This document shows, one piece after another, positions 48,118 through 59,980 of a DNA stretch of 64,000 nt (its first letter is position 1; each line of letters begins with the position of its first letter). The notes beneath the pieces are model-generated. The model was not told the DNA's origin, did not search any database, and was given only the letters and a program-made list of their open reading frames with translations. A program made the translations under genes and the position numbers. The DNA is taken from positions 3,169,001-3,233,000 of the forward strand of contig NC_088305.1 of assembly GCF_032854445.1 (NCBI RefSeq). Reading direction: 5' to 3'. The DNA comes from Liolophura sinensis. Lineage: Eukaryota; Mollusca; Polyplacophora; Chitonida; Chitonidae.

Positions 48118-48593
48118 GTTTTTGCACGGCGAGTTCAAAGTGCTGTTGCCACTGAAGTTGCCACATGCCCAAGACATCAGACATGACACCCCATCCAGTG
48201 GCAGTATGCTGACACCGAGTCAACCAATCCTGTTTGCTTACTCTAATATCTCAATACTGAGTGCCAAGCTACACGTTTTGGATAAAACGTTACCATGGTA
48301 GTTAAATACAATAAACTTGTTATTATTGCCTATTGTTGCTTTGGTAACCGAAAGGCGAAACAAAGAGCGTACCAAAAGGGGCTCGTCCGGTTCATATCAT
48401 TTTAACCCTATAGATAAGTGCCAGCATATACAAACTTACACATGACGATACATTGAGAACATGGGACACTTTTACACCTTCTATTGCTTTTTTAGCGCGA
48501 TATTATGTTAAATACAAATACACAGACATATTTTAACATGCAGCATCAGACGATACAGCATTGAATTGCCTTTACGGAGATCAGTTCCTAGAA
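48118..48593. other. Unassigned DNA
   Basis: No gene or repeat family recognised between two SINEs. Confidence 0.5.
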
Positions 48594-48863
48594 TTTATTT
48601 ATTTATTTATTTGATTGGTGTTTTACGCTGTACTCAAGAATATGTCACTTATACGACGGCGGCCAGCATTATGGTGGGAGGAAACCGGGCACAGCCCGGG
48701 GGAAACCCACGACCATCCGCAGGTTGCTGACAGACCTTCCAACGTACGGCCGGAGAGGAAGCCAGCATGAGCTGGACTTGAACTCACAGCGACCGCATTG
48801 GTGGGAGACTCCAGGGTCATTGCGCTGCGCTAGCGCGCTGACCGACTGAGCCACGGAGGCCCC
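48594..48863 (-). mobile_element. SINE family 1, full-length reference copy (270 bp)
   Basis: It is the most intact copy: head 'ggggcctccgtggctcagtc', B-box 'gtgagttcaagtccagct', body and ATAA tail. A perfect 13-bp duplication tcagttcctagaa (48581-48593, 48864-48876) points to a relatively young insertion. The head is tRNA-derived, implying transcription by RNA polymerase III and mobilisation by a LINE in trans. Confidence 0.97.
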
Positions 48864-48952
48864 TCAGTTCCTAGAAACATAACAGTTCCTGTGTCATTAT
48901 TTTAAATTAAAAAGTTGTGCCAGAGCTAGAAGTAGCATTTCTAACTCGTTCA

Positions 48953-49025
48953 TCCTCCCAACATAATGGTGGCCGCCGTCATATAAGAAAAATATTTTTG
49001 AGTACGGCGTAAAGCTCCGATCAAA
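48953..49025 (+). mobile_element. SINE family 1, 3' fragment
   Basis: 'cctcccaacataatggtggc', 'cgccgtcatataag' and 'tttgagtacggcgtaaag' remain; the AATA tail is eroded. Confidence 0.85.
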
Positions 49026-50340
49026 GGAATGGCTTCGCGCCGCATGGGCAATTATATTTCAGCCATATCGTGCAGAGAACTTGTTTTTGATATTATCATG
49101 AAAACATGCAAAACAGAATAAAAATAGACTGACGTTTAAAACCAGTTAAAAGAACAACTTTAATTAAATCTCGAAAAGCACAATATTTTATAACATATGA
49201 TCTAGAACAATTGGTCGCCGTGCTGGTATGCTAACCATAAAAATGATTATTTTTATGACATAGATCAACGGCCCTCAAATATCCAGTGACAGTACAGATA
49301 GCAGTTTTGTTAAATCAATTTAATAAATAAATTCTAAGTTGTTCACACTATAGGCTGCTACGATCCAAAAACTATCGAGCTAAAACTGAGTTTTTCAAAG
49401 GTGACACCGTAGGAAAACTGACTTTGTGAAACTGGGCCCTTTAAAATACACGATTCGCACCACCTGGTCCCGTTGTCAGTAGAGCTGTTATCATGCAGCT
49501 TTTGCCAGGTTTATCGCCGTCGTTAGAAATTAGCTGAGGTTTACTAGTGCTGGCTACAGTTCTATGTGTCGAGGGCTTCAAACGACAAACCGCCAGGCAA
49601 CGATCGTAAAATTGTCCACGAACTCAGGTCCTTTACGTTCAGAACACATCCTGTGAGTAAGTTTAACTACCGGTCAATCATCGAGCTTACAGCTACGGGA
49701 ATGGTACTATTAGCCCAGGGGAGCCTGAAGTTAAGGAGGGTCAAGAGTAGACGACTCAATTTCAGCATGGCCAGGAAACTTAAGAATGATGCCGCGGGAT
49801 CACGAAGCGCTCTAGGGCTTTAGTAAAAATTTTAGAATTGGGTATGTTTCTTTCCCTTATTTTAGATGAAGTTTGTTCTACCAAGACTTACCCATGATTT
49901 ACGTTGTCAAGCAATGTTTTGACCCTATTATATCAGAGATAGCAATTTTAAAGCGATTTGAAATTTGACTCAAGTCTAAGATTGCCACGTGATCCCGGGG
50001 TGACGAGTAGACTACATATACGCTCAAGGGTTTTGCAAATAATTCATTTGGAAACTAGAAAATAAATGTTATGTCAACAACCGATTTAAAGTCAATTTAA
50101 AACATCTTGTTTTCTTATGTTTATACGCAGTTGTTTAATTTCTATCTGTTATTTTAATAGCTCACTGACCAGACAAAATCTGTACATGTGCAAAAATGAG
50201 AGAGACTCAACTCTGTGACAAATTGTTGGGACTAGACACATATTGGAACTCCGCCATGGCCTTCACAAATAACTCGTTAACAGTATTATTTGTACTTTCA
50301 ACAGCGAAAATATAACGGTGGCAAATACTCAAGATCCAAG
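49026..50340. other. Unassigned DNA
   Basis: No convincing gene or repeat family. The frame at 49566-49823 has no recognisable domain. Confidence 0.45.
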
Positions 50341-50578
50341 CGAGGCCTCCTTGGCTGAGGCGCTTAGCCAGCCAGCTGGGTGCAATGACCATTGCGGCCG
50401 TTGTGAGTTCAAGTCCATCTCATATTGGCTTCCTGTCCAGAAGGTTTTGCAGCAAGCTGCGGATAGTCGTGTGATTCCCTTGGGTTCTGTCCAGTTTCCT
50501 CTCACCATAATGCTGGCAGTCGTCGTATAAGTGTATATTCTTGTGTACGGCCTAAAATACCAGTAAAATAAATAAACA
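50341..50578 (+). mobile_element. SINE family 1, diverged near-full copy
   Basis: 'gaggcctccttggctgaggc', 'gttgtgagttcaagtccatc', 'ctcaccataatgctggcagt' and 'tacggcctaaaatacca' appear in order. Scattered substitutions suggest an old copy. Confidence 0.9.
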
Positions 50579-51127
50579 GGCTGACGCGCTTCTCTATTGG
50601 CATAAACGTTTGTCAGTTAAGTATTAATTAAGGAAATATTCTCTTACATTACACATATCAGTCAAATTTTCAACAAACTGAGAATTGGAGAGGGGTAACT
50701 TTTTATACACGAGAGAGTCCTAAGTCCAGACCGCCACAGGATCAAGAATCTGTCTTAGAATTAAGTAAGACGCAGTCTTAACTTCAATATGGTTTACGGC
50801 ACAAAAACTTTGACTTACCCTCAAAAGTTTCGTCTTATGACTGAGAGTTGTCTTGGACTTTCATTACAATCTGTAAACTTAGCGCTTAACTTCAAACTGA
50901 GGAATATTCGTTTGTCCCGAAAAAGGCCAGATTAATGACCCTTACCATATACCAAAGGCGGTAGCTGGAATAAAAAAGTGTTTTTTGAGGCGGGACGTGG
51001 ATCCAACATTGCACTGCAGGCTGCAAGAATATCTCTGTGTCTCCATTGTGAATCGAAATTACAATTTAATACATGTAGTATAGCTCTTGTTGGCACATTA
51101 ATCATACATCGGTTTATATTGCATTTC
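50579..51127. other. Unassigned DNA
   Basis: No gene or repeat family recognised. Confidence 0.5.
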
Positions 51128-51191
51128 TCTAGTAGCCGTCGAATTAGTGAAATATTCTTGAGCACGGCGTAAAACATCAAATAAATAAATA
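51128..51191 (+). mobile_element. SINE family 1, 64-bp 5'-truncated insertion
   Basis: Only 'tagccgtcgaattagtgaaa' to the AATA tail was inserted, with a perfect 13-bp duplication tatattgcatttc (51115-51127, 51192-51204). This is strong evidence of abortive target-primed reverse transcription. Confidence 0.95.
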
Positions 51192-51454
51192 AATATATTG
51201 CATTTCGGACCATGACCAATATGACAATACTGGCTTGAGTGGGACTCGAATTCACGACTTGGTGTGTTGTTAATGATCATACACTTGGAGATATGCTAGG
51301 AAGTTGGATGTATATCCGAGAACTGACATGCGCGAGCTTATCTGGACTGGACTCCAGGAGACGTAACTTGTCGAGAAGTATGGACAATAAATGAGATTCC
51401 TCATCAGGTCTGATTACTGGCGATAAATCATAGGGAGGCGGGGTGTTTGTCTCC

Positions 51455-51550
51455 ACCCCCCCCCCACCTCCACCCCCGGACAACCAGCTTACTTCCCTTA
51501 TCAGCCACCCTCCCCCTCCTTTACCCCACCCACCCCATCCACCCCAGCCC
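51455..51550. repeat. C-rich low-complexity tract
   Basis: 'caccccccccccacctccac' followed by repeated CCACCC blocks; the minus strand is G-rich and could form G-quadruplexes. Confidence 0.85.
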
Positions 51551-52675
51551 TTGGGCTTGCGCCTTCTGTGGTCATTCCAGGTTGTAACTGGTTTTGAAAG
51601 TTCGCTGCCACGTACTTGTGTCGGGCCTTCTAAAAAAAAAAAAAGAAAAGCGGACTTGTACCAACTACCACACTGTCTTCGCTGGTCTCGTTTTAATCGT
51701 TGGGCTATACTCCTTTCTGCTGCGTCGCATATATTGCATAAAGTCTGATTACAGAATTTATTAGGGTGATTCTTTCAATAACGTTGCAGTTCGATCACTA
51801 CTATACCTTTCAATCACGACCATGTGTATGACAGGCAAGAAAAGACTAGGGGTGAGGTGGATGGGGGTGTCCATCAGAGAAAAGCCATAATAAATACATT
51901 ACAATGATAACAAGATGAGGTTAGTAAGAACGAGGTTCGACAGAATCTAGCGCAACAGTACGATGATGGTCCAACCATCGTCCTGACGTATTCTCCGGAA
52001 TCTCTGCTACACGTTCGGGGATTTCTGTTAAGTCGAGATAGAGATACGCAGTCGTACTCTTTCACTCCAAGTTTCTTTTTTCATTTTATTAGATTCCTAA
52101 AACAGCATGTGACATTTTAAGGTTGATGTGTCAGAGTTAGCTCTAACACGAACTGCTGCTGTTAGTGTACAGTTCTCCAGAGCTACCAGCATAGACAGCT
52201 GCTCATAAGTTTCTGCTAATTCTATCATACATTGCGGTGATAAAAAAATAAAAGAAAACTCTTTAGTGGAATTAAATGCCGGAAGCTTGTGATAGTCATC
52301 ATAAATGAAATGTCAGAATTTGAAAGACAAATATGTAACTGGTATATAAGCCAGAAATGACTTAATCTAAAATCAGCCCGTTTAATATCCGCCAATCAGA
52401 GAGTTTTTGTGTCGAATGACCGGATGTTGATTAACGTTGTTTACAGAGGTCTCCACGTGAAGCGGAACCTTCTTAGAACAGAACAGTAGCTCGAGCCGAC
52501 CAAGAGTCAATATAGTGTGGTACGTTGAGACTCATTGCATAGTGTAAGCAAAAATTCTGGTTGTATACGATATGTAGGTTTTATATCGGTCAGAATCATT
52601 TTGGTGATCGGGTGCTAACCTGCGTTTCTACAAACAGTAAAGACCTGCAACTAACTAATCCGTTGGATGTACTCT
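51551..52675. other. Unassigned DNA
   Basis: No gene or repeat family recognised. Confidence 0.5.
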
Positions 52676-52820
52676 ATATTAGTGCATACATTTTACGCCT
52701 TATTCCGAATTGTTGCTTAACTCATACAACAGCGATCAGGTTTATGGGTTGAAGAAACCAGAGAGCACGGAACGATCCACCGCCTTTCGCCGTACCTGAG
52801 AGGCCTGCTGACGTAAAGTC
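52676..52820. mobile_element. Fragment of SINE-like family 3
   Basis: 'acattttacgccttattccg', 'caacagcgatcaggtttatg', 'gaagaaaccagagagcacgg' and 'gatccaccgcctttcgccgt' follow the same order as at 20775-20925 and 58436-58570. Confidence 0.5.
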
Positions 52821-54070
52821 GCAGCCAAATCATAACGACAGATGGCTCGTCCAGAGGCTGGAGCTGGATGAATGATGAATGAGTCAGCGAAGGCCCTTAG
52901 TTGTGTCATGAAATAATTTTGATGTAATAAAGTAGAAGTAGGCTATTCGGTTTTGCTTGTAATGTTTGAGATAATCAATGATTTAGGGAAATTAGTAAAC
53001 GATTGAATTAATAACTATATCTATGTTAGATTATATGATGAGCCGGTCAAACAATCACCAGATCTCGCAATCAGTCAATCAATAAATGAATCAATCCATT
53101 ATTGTTTATGTTTTCGAACAATCCGCTAGTTTGGTCCGCTAGTTTCTTTAGGGATTTCACCCACTCTCTGACTTGGACAACCCGCAAAAAAAAAAAAACA
53201 CTCTTCAGGTTTTGACGGTAATGATGGCAAATTTGGCCCACCGAATCCAAGTCTCTTTGCCAAGGCGTAAGTTCAGAAAAAGCAATAAAATAAACCATCT
53301 AGTATGAAAATGTTTCGTTTTTAAATATTTATTTAGGTATTCATCGCATGTTTCCTTTCTTGTTTTGTCATTCACATGTTATCATACTATGTGGATGCAT
53401 AAAAACTATTTAATTTCGTGTCTCCGTCACCGAATACCGTCATTTCTGTGACGAGACTCACACTTGCGCATGACCACTTCCGACACCAGACATCCTACTA
53501 AACCGCTAGATAGTTGATTTATGGAGTTTTATAATCCCTGGGGCCCGTATTTAAGGGGTAACTCGAGCAGCCTGTTGACCAGTTTAGAAGACGAATAAGA
53601 TAGTACTGAGGCATTTTTCCACTTTAACCTCAGAGACAACACGTGTTGTTTTATCGCGGACACCATCAGCAACCTGCCTACTATCTGCCGATGACGACCT
53701 CTGTCCATTTCATCATTCTTACATCTAAGTGCCAATATCTACCACTCCTGCACGAGACCTTAATCATTAATAAATGAGGACATAGTGAGCAGAATATTCA
53801 TTGTCAATGGTAAAAATTTAACCAGAATTTCATAGGACTTTGTTTCATTTCAAGTTTGTTTTATTTTGTCCTGCGTTACCTTAAATTTATAATACGATGT
53901 CAGGAAAATACTCAAGCAGCTCCTGCCTGAGCGCATGACCCTGTCCATTTGGCACAGGTGGACAGGATGCTTTGGTAAAAAGCTATATACACTGAATGCA
54001 AAAATGTGAATCGCGAAGAAACAACGGAAATTTTATCTACGGAAACGGTCTGAATGAGATTATAGCGTAT
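52821..54070. other. Unassigned DNA
   Basis: No gene or repeat family recognised. Confidence 0.5.
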
Positions 54071-54400
54071 AATATCTCAATTCACCTCAGAGTAAAATCT
54101 GAACTTACCGATGGTGTAAAGTCTCAATTACCCATGGCGCAAAATGTTAACTCACCCATGGTGTAAAGTTTGAACTCACCCATGGTGTAGAGTCTCAACT
54201 CACCCATGGTGTAAAGTTCAACTCACTTACGGGGAATAATCTCAACTCAACCATAGGGTAAAATCTTAACTCATCCATGGGCTAAAACCTCAACTCTCCT
54301 TTGGGATATACTCTGAGTTCACCATTAAGATAAAATCTCAACTCAACCAACAGGTAAAATCTTAACACACCAACGGGGTAGAATCTCAACTTAATCTCAG
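54071..54400. repeat. 24-25-bp minisatellite with CCATGG core
   Basis: About thirteen units of 'ctcaactcacccatggtgta' plus 'aagt'. The central units (54130-54220) are near-identical, while the outer ones drift ('caaccatagggtaaaatctt'), a pattern expected from unequal exchange. Confidence 0.92.
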
Positions 54401-57400
54401 TTTAACGATGAAATGTCCTCACCCATAGGATATAATCTGAACTCACACAGTGAGTAAAACCTGAGATCAGCCACAGTGATTTTCAGTGCCCATGGGTGAG
54501 TGGAGAGCTTACCTCACGAGTGGGTTGAGGCAAGTTAGTCATGCACGCCGTGTTGTCGGAAACCAAGTACTCGCGGTGTACGTTTAGACCACCGCTTAAT
54601 GTCATCAAGACTGTCATACAATGGGAGCGGGATTGCTACAACATCCCCGCCCAAGGCCAGGATTAACCCGCGACCCAGGTAAAAAGCAAAATGTCGATGT
54701 TCTACCGACCATGCATTTCAAATGTATTTTACATTCTGTGACACCAATGATGTTTGGATCGAATACAGAGAAGGAAAAGCTGTAATCTTAAAACTTACGA
54801 CTGCACCCGCGAACTCGATGGAACTGGCGTATTTCTGTCATCATTTCTGCAGACATTAACGGTGTTCCGTGAAGTATTGTCGTCTCAAAAGACGGCCAAG
54901 TTAAAGCGCATAAGTACACTTTGTTGGGTTTCACTTTATTTTTCTAAAAAATATGCTAAAAAATCACGTGACCCTTCACTAATAGTAGTAAATCAGCTTG
55001 CATTTTACTTTGACGTGTGTGAGTTTCTTTTCGTTGTTAATTTCCCTCTTCCTCGGTCAACTCTCAAGTGCCTTGTAGCTGTATACTTAGTTTGCTTATC
55101 AAGATCAGTAGCCGCAGGGGTGGGAGGAAATTACAATCGACGTGACAGGTGACGGCGTGACCCGATTCCTCGGTCGTGACCTACTTTTCGCGGGTGACAC
55201 GTGACAATCCGTCCAATGGTCGTCTTCGTCATTGAGAAAAAAAAAGGCTTGTCGGTTTAGTTTAAAAGGCATGCCAATTCCGTGCGCTGTCCACGCTGCG
55301 TTAAGTCCCCGGCGTCACTTGGGAAAGCCGAATGAAGTAGTTACCATGTCACTTATAATCAACGCGGGAAGAAATACAGAGAAATTAGTGTGAATAAATT
55401 TGGTAAATACCAGACGACATCCTCAGTGATAAGTCTCAGGTTTTCAGTAAAAGCCGAAGCTCACTACAAAGATTCCCAAGAGACACCATCGGGTTATTAA
55501 TGGTCAATCAGGCGCAGGCGAAGTGTGGGAATTTATCTGGTATGTTTCACCACTTGCCAGCCGTTTATACCCAAGAGATTGTGCAGTGTTATGGGTGGAT
55601 GAAAGGGAACAGCGACAGTTTTGATAGTTTTGCTCCGAACATCGCATTTCGGAAAGCATCAGCGTAGATAACAGTCAAAAGATAGTAAATTACAGCAACC
55701 ATTCCCCCTCAAATGGTAATCTTTCCAGTTTTTGAAAGTCACTTGGGCCTAATCGATATGATCTATGGTTCTGCCCTGCATTTGCGATGACGTTTTACGA
55801 GTAGATTGATGACGTATTACTCCTCCTTTTGAACAAGAGAAAAAATGTCAATTAAGCTTAAACACGAATCCTCATTGCCCGCGAAAATGTATGCCCCAAT
55901 CCGAGCTATAGATAATGGTTATCCGCGAGGCCTTGGGAAAACGGTGTGAATGTACATGCTATACATTACAATGGGATAAGGTCACGTGGTATACACGTGA
56001 TATCACCCTAACCTGTCCACGCCACGCTACAGTTTGGCAAGTTTGTGCTGTAAATTTTAACTGACAATTTACACACATTCCTGTCTTCACTAATTAAACT
56101 GCTTCGTTATAGGAAGTTAACTCACACACATGGAATGCAGTTGAGGAAGTACACAAAAACATGTGAAGTACACAAGCATGTACACAGGATGGTGATGTTT
56201 CTTGCATCCAGAACGTGAGGTTAGCAAATAGATAATTCCTTGAGGGATAACATGGCGTTTACAGATTACATCGCTTCCTGGATAGGCTGGGATGGTTTTA
56301 GTCTAAAATGTGCCTGGTTGTCGAAAATGCTAATTCTCTCAGAGAACACAGACGCAGCTTGATGATGTCCAGAAAACAAAAGAGGCTTTTCAAGGCGCAG
56401 ACGAAAAGTGTCAGATAGTTGTTGGGGAGTTGCAGGAAAAGGCCGATTTCGTAATGAGTAGAAGACCCCTGCAAGGAGAGTTCACAGACCACTGCACGGA
56501 AAATTCAAAGGGGGTTTAGAAAGGTTGACGGTTAGACGGCAGTAGGATCAGTTAGCCCCTACTACACGATCAGACAGTTGGTTGAATAATCACTTCCGGA
56601 ATTTCAACCACGCATATGTAAGATTGTTGATGACCACCCAGAGGCGCATGTACATTATACATCTTTGTACGGAAAATGTAGTGGTCACCCTGTGTTAACA
56701 ATAGAACAACTCAATGTCATTCCACAGTCAGAGTTTGGAACTAACTTAATGATCGAAACTGAGAATGTAGTAGTGGGTTTGGTAACTTAAGAAAAAATAC
56801 CAACAAGAAGAATCAAAATTTCAATTGTTTGGGATGGACTTACTACTTGTCTTGATTAAAATAATTTTATGGTAATTAAAACTTTAACTGAATTAAAAAA
56901 TAAGCAATATTAAAGTCGACAGATAGCTTTATGGCCTTCACTTATGAATGGGGTGGAAACCCGTGTTTTGTTTAAATTTGTTTGTATATTCAGTGTGATG
57001 ACAATACAGTATTTTGAGTAATTCTAGACCAGTGACGTTTAATATATTGCAAACAATATCACGACATTCTTTCTTTTTACCCAACTTTGCTGAAGCTATG
57101 GCGTTAACAAGGAGGCGTGTAATTTACTGTCATTTAAGCATTAATATGAACAGTTACAATAAGATCATAACTAAAATCAGTTAAAAAGAGTCCGTATTTC
57201 GAGTAAGGCCGTATAACTACCACACTGTCGTCCATGCTGTGGTTTACTCTGTATGCTGTGGTATTTGTATACACGGTAAACATGTATATACAGGATGTAT
57301 ATACTGTACATATGTCTGGACGGCATTTCGACGTCTTTCACGTACAGGTTCTGTGTTGAACAATGCCAACCGACAACGATCCCTTTGCGAAATATGTACT

Positions 57401-58146
57401 TGAGCTTCATATATATGAGTTATGCCACAGGCACTTGTGCTCCGACTTTATTAGCTTGCTTGTTTGAAGCTAGTCTCCTTCAATGAAGAGCCGATGGGGT
57501 TTCGTGGCCAAGTTTTGTTCAAAGAACTTGAGTTCGAGTGGTTTTATAGTGGTGTGGAGGTAATACTGACTTTTGATGGGGGGTAGGGGGGGGGGGGGGG
57601 CTAGTCGATCTCGTGAGGTGGAAGATGTGTAGGTCTATTAAGAGTACCATGGGTACACATTACCCCGGGTATAACTTAAAGAGGGAGTCTGTAGGTCCGG
57701 GAGAATGAGGGTAGGGGGAGGTGATGGATGGCTGTGGGTGGCGTCCTCTCTTGTCATTAGAACAGCGACAAGAAAACATGCCTCTATGAATCGCAAAAGC
57801 AATTAACTGTACCTTCCGTATTTCCTACAGGGACCCGACTCTTGTGGGTCTTCAGCGGCTAATTACAACATTTCTGCTTCCCAAGCTTGACAGGCTTTTT
57901 CGCAGTGAAACTAATGAAACTTATACTTTACACAAGAATACTAATGGGAACATAAAGTGTATACCAGTTAAGAATTCCGAAATATAACTTCCGAGATTAA
58001 GAAATTTTTCTTGTTGATTATATAGACAACATTTTTTATGCAATGAGCCCTCGATACAAAGCTGCCAATACATCAAAATCAAAACAGAAAGAAGTACAGT
58101 TAAAACGTTTTCTTATCATAAATGCTATCTATATAATTTGATCGCG
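54401..58146. other. Unassigned DNA, 3.7 kb without a recognised gene
   Basis: Only a G-rich run (57577-57601) stands out. The 132-codon frame at 54754-55152 has no recognisable domain. Confidence 0.45.
57577..57601 (+). repeat. G-run, G-quadruplex-prone
   Basis: Two G-tracts separated by TA give more than 20 guanines in 25 bases. Confidence 0.9.
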
Positions 58147-58183
58147 GTTATTTGATTGCTGGTTAACGCCTTACTGAAGCCTT
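58147..58183 (-). mobile_element. SINE family 1, tail remnant
   Basis: 'ttatttgattgctggttaac' and 'gccttactgaag' resemble the reversed 3' end of family 1, placed head-on to the next copy. Confidence 0.55.
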
Positions 58184-58187
58184 GGCA

Positions 58188-58416
58188 AAATGTGTAGGGT
58201 GCTAGCGCAGCACATTGACTCAGAAGCCTTTCACCAATGCAGACACTGTGAGTTTATTTCCAATTCATGTTGTTTTCCTCTTCTGTCGAGTACGTGGGAA
58301 AGTCTTCCAGCAACCTGCGAATAGTTGTGAATTTCCCCTGATTTCCTCGCACCGCAGTGCTGTCGAGATATTCTTGAACATGGCGTAAAACACCAATAAT
58401 AAATAAATAAATAAAT
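58188..58416 (+). mobile_element. SINE family 1, diverged, head partly lost
   Basis: 'gggtgctagcgcagcacatt', 'aagcctttcaccaatgcaga', 'cttccagcaacctgcgaata' and 'cttgaacatggcgtaaaaca' appear with an AATA tail. Confidence 0.88.
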
Positions 58417-58435
58417 TCAACTCCACATTCTGGAA

Positions 58436-58570
58436 TTTTCACGTATACAACGGCAGTCAAGTTTATGGACAGTGGAGAAAACCGGAGAACCCGCCAGAAA
58501 ACTTACAGACATTTTGACTAAAAGCCACAGCCGCAGCGAGGAGAGCTGGATTCCAGCTGGCAGTGTCATG
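58436..58570. mobile_element. Fragment of SINE-like family 3
   Basis: 'ttcacgtatacaacggcagt', 'caagtttatggacagtggag' and 'aaaaccggagaacccgccag' match the order of family 3 blocks, followed by 'gaggagagctgga'. Confidence 0.55.
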
Positions 58571-58702
58571 AATTTGGTCAAGGGCTTGATGGCTGCATTG
58601 AGCTAGCTGTTTACTCATCTGAGCCACCGGGACAACAGTGCGGTCGATGGATGCAATGGATAATGTGTATCTGTAAAGTTTGAGTCGACGAACGATGGTA
58701 AT

Positions 58703-58768
58703 TTGATTTATTTATTTCACTGATGCCGTATTACGCCGTATTTAAGAATGTTTAACTTATACGACTAG
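58703..58768 (-). mobile_element. SINE family 1, 3' fragment
   Basis: 'gatttatttatttcactgat', 'attacgccgtatttaagaat' and 'cttatacgact' remain; the last block is itself repeated nearby. Confidence 0.75.
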
Positions 58769-59298
58769 GATTAACTTATACGGTTAGGATATATGAAGGT
58801 ACACTTCTAAGTGAATGCCACAAAAGGTCGATGTCGTCTGGCGGTCATCGTTATGTCAGTGGTCCATGCTAAACTAGAGGATGTCAAAAATTTGATCGAT
58901 CTACATACAAAGAAACAAACAAACAAACACAGACAGACAGACTTAAATGGGTTTTGTGGTGCAATCAAGTTAGACAGTTTGCCCGGATCTGCGTTGAGGA
59001 AATGGCAGGAGAATGATGAAGCCAAATATTTTAAAGCATCCACTTATCAAAGTTCTCACTCTAAAACGTAGAAACAACCCAAGTAGAGTTGGGCTGTTTT
59101 AATAACTGCCTTAAAATCAGCCGGAAAATACGATTTTCCATACTGAGCAGAAAATGTGAACTAAATAACTTACACTTTGGACCCTTATTCATTCTTGGAG
59201 GTTCAAATCCAACATCTGCCGACTGTGCTCTCGCTTTATTTCAAGGAATTTAAACAGCTACTTTGAGCGGTTTCAAGTTTCCAGTGGGCGCTGAGGCT
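58769..59298. other. Unassigned DNA
   Basis: No gene recognised; the frame at 58811-59071 lacks a domain and contains an AAAC/GACA microsatellite. Confidence 0.5.
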
Positions 59299-59980
59299 GC
59301 ATACCTCATGATCATTACAAGGTACGTTGCTAGTTTTGGGGGGGGTTCTTCTGGGTTCAGACCGGCCCCGATGGCTCAGTTGGTAGAGTATCCTCTTCGG
59401 GAACGGTAAATCCAGGGTCAGTTCTGGGTCTGGTCACTTGTAGCTTCCTCGCTTGGCGTTTAGCATTAAGGGGATAGTGCAACGGCTAGTATTAGTATAA
59501 TGGCTCGGGTTAGGCAGCTTACTTGCCTTCCGCAAGTTGTCTCAGTGAAGCAGCACAAGATTAAAGAGCGGTAGAAATCCGACCTGCAATATGGAGACAC
59601 ATTAAACGTACATGCACGTTAAGGACTCGGTCGTCAAATGAAAAATTTTTACGACGTTAAACCCAAGCACTCTCTTACTCACTCACTCACTCACTCTTCT
59701 GAGCACAACAGTTTCATACCTCATGAAATGTGCCAGGTATAACGTTCGTGTTGGTGGCTTCCCCCGGGTACTACGGCTTCATAGCTCAAGGAATTTGCCA
59801 GCTATTCTGTGAGTTTGGTGGTTTCTTCAAGGTATTATCGCTTTATACATCACGAAATTTACCAGCCACATCGTGAGTATTGTTCACGTTCTTCGATATA
59901 CTGCGGCATAATCTGGTTTATAATTTGGCAGGTACAAGTCAAGTTTTAGTGGTTCTTTCATAATTCTTCATCTTTTTTTT
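59299..59980. repeat. 65-bp minisatellite interrupted by SINE family 2
   Basis: About five diverged units of 'gcttcatacctcatgaaatt' + 'tgccagctat' + 'cgtgagttttggtggttctt'. Unit starts at 59711, 59776 and 59840 give 64-65-bp spacing. One unit (59299-59363) lies left of the SINE and about four lie right of it. Confidence 0.75.
59364..59697 (+). mobile_element. SINE family 2, full-length reference copy (about 334 bp)
   Basis: The head 'ggccccgatggctcagttgg' and 'tagagtatcctcttcgggaa' looks tRNA-derived. The body has 'aatggctcgggttaggcagc', 'cagtgaagcagcacaagatt' and 'cgacgttaaacccaagcact', and the tail is (ACTC)n. A short match tcttctg on both sides (59347-59353, 59695-59701) may be the remains of a duplication. 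The tail differs from family 1, implying a different LINE partner. Confidence 0.9.

Noticed and set aside
51277-51748. Proline- or glycine-rich frames near 51.4 kb
   Set aside because: Driven by the C-rich low-complexity tract rather than a gene.
58811-59071. 86-codon plus-strand frame
   Set aside because: Includes an AAAC/GACA microsatellite and lacks any recognisable domain or splice context.
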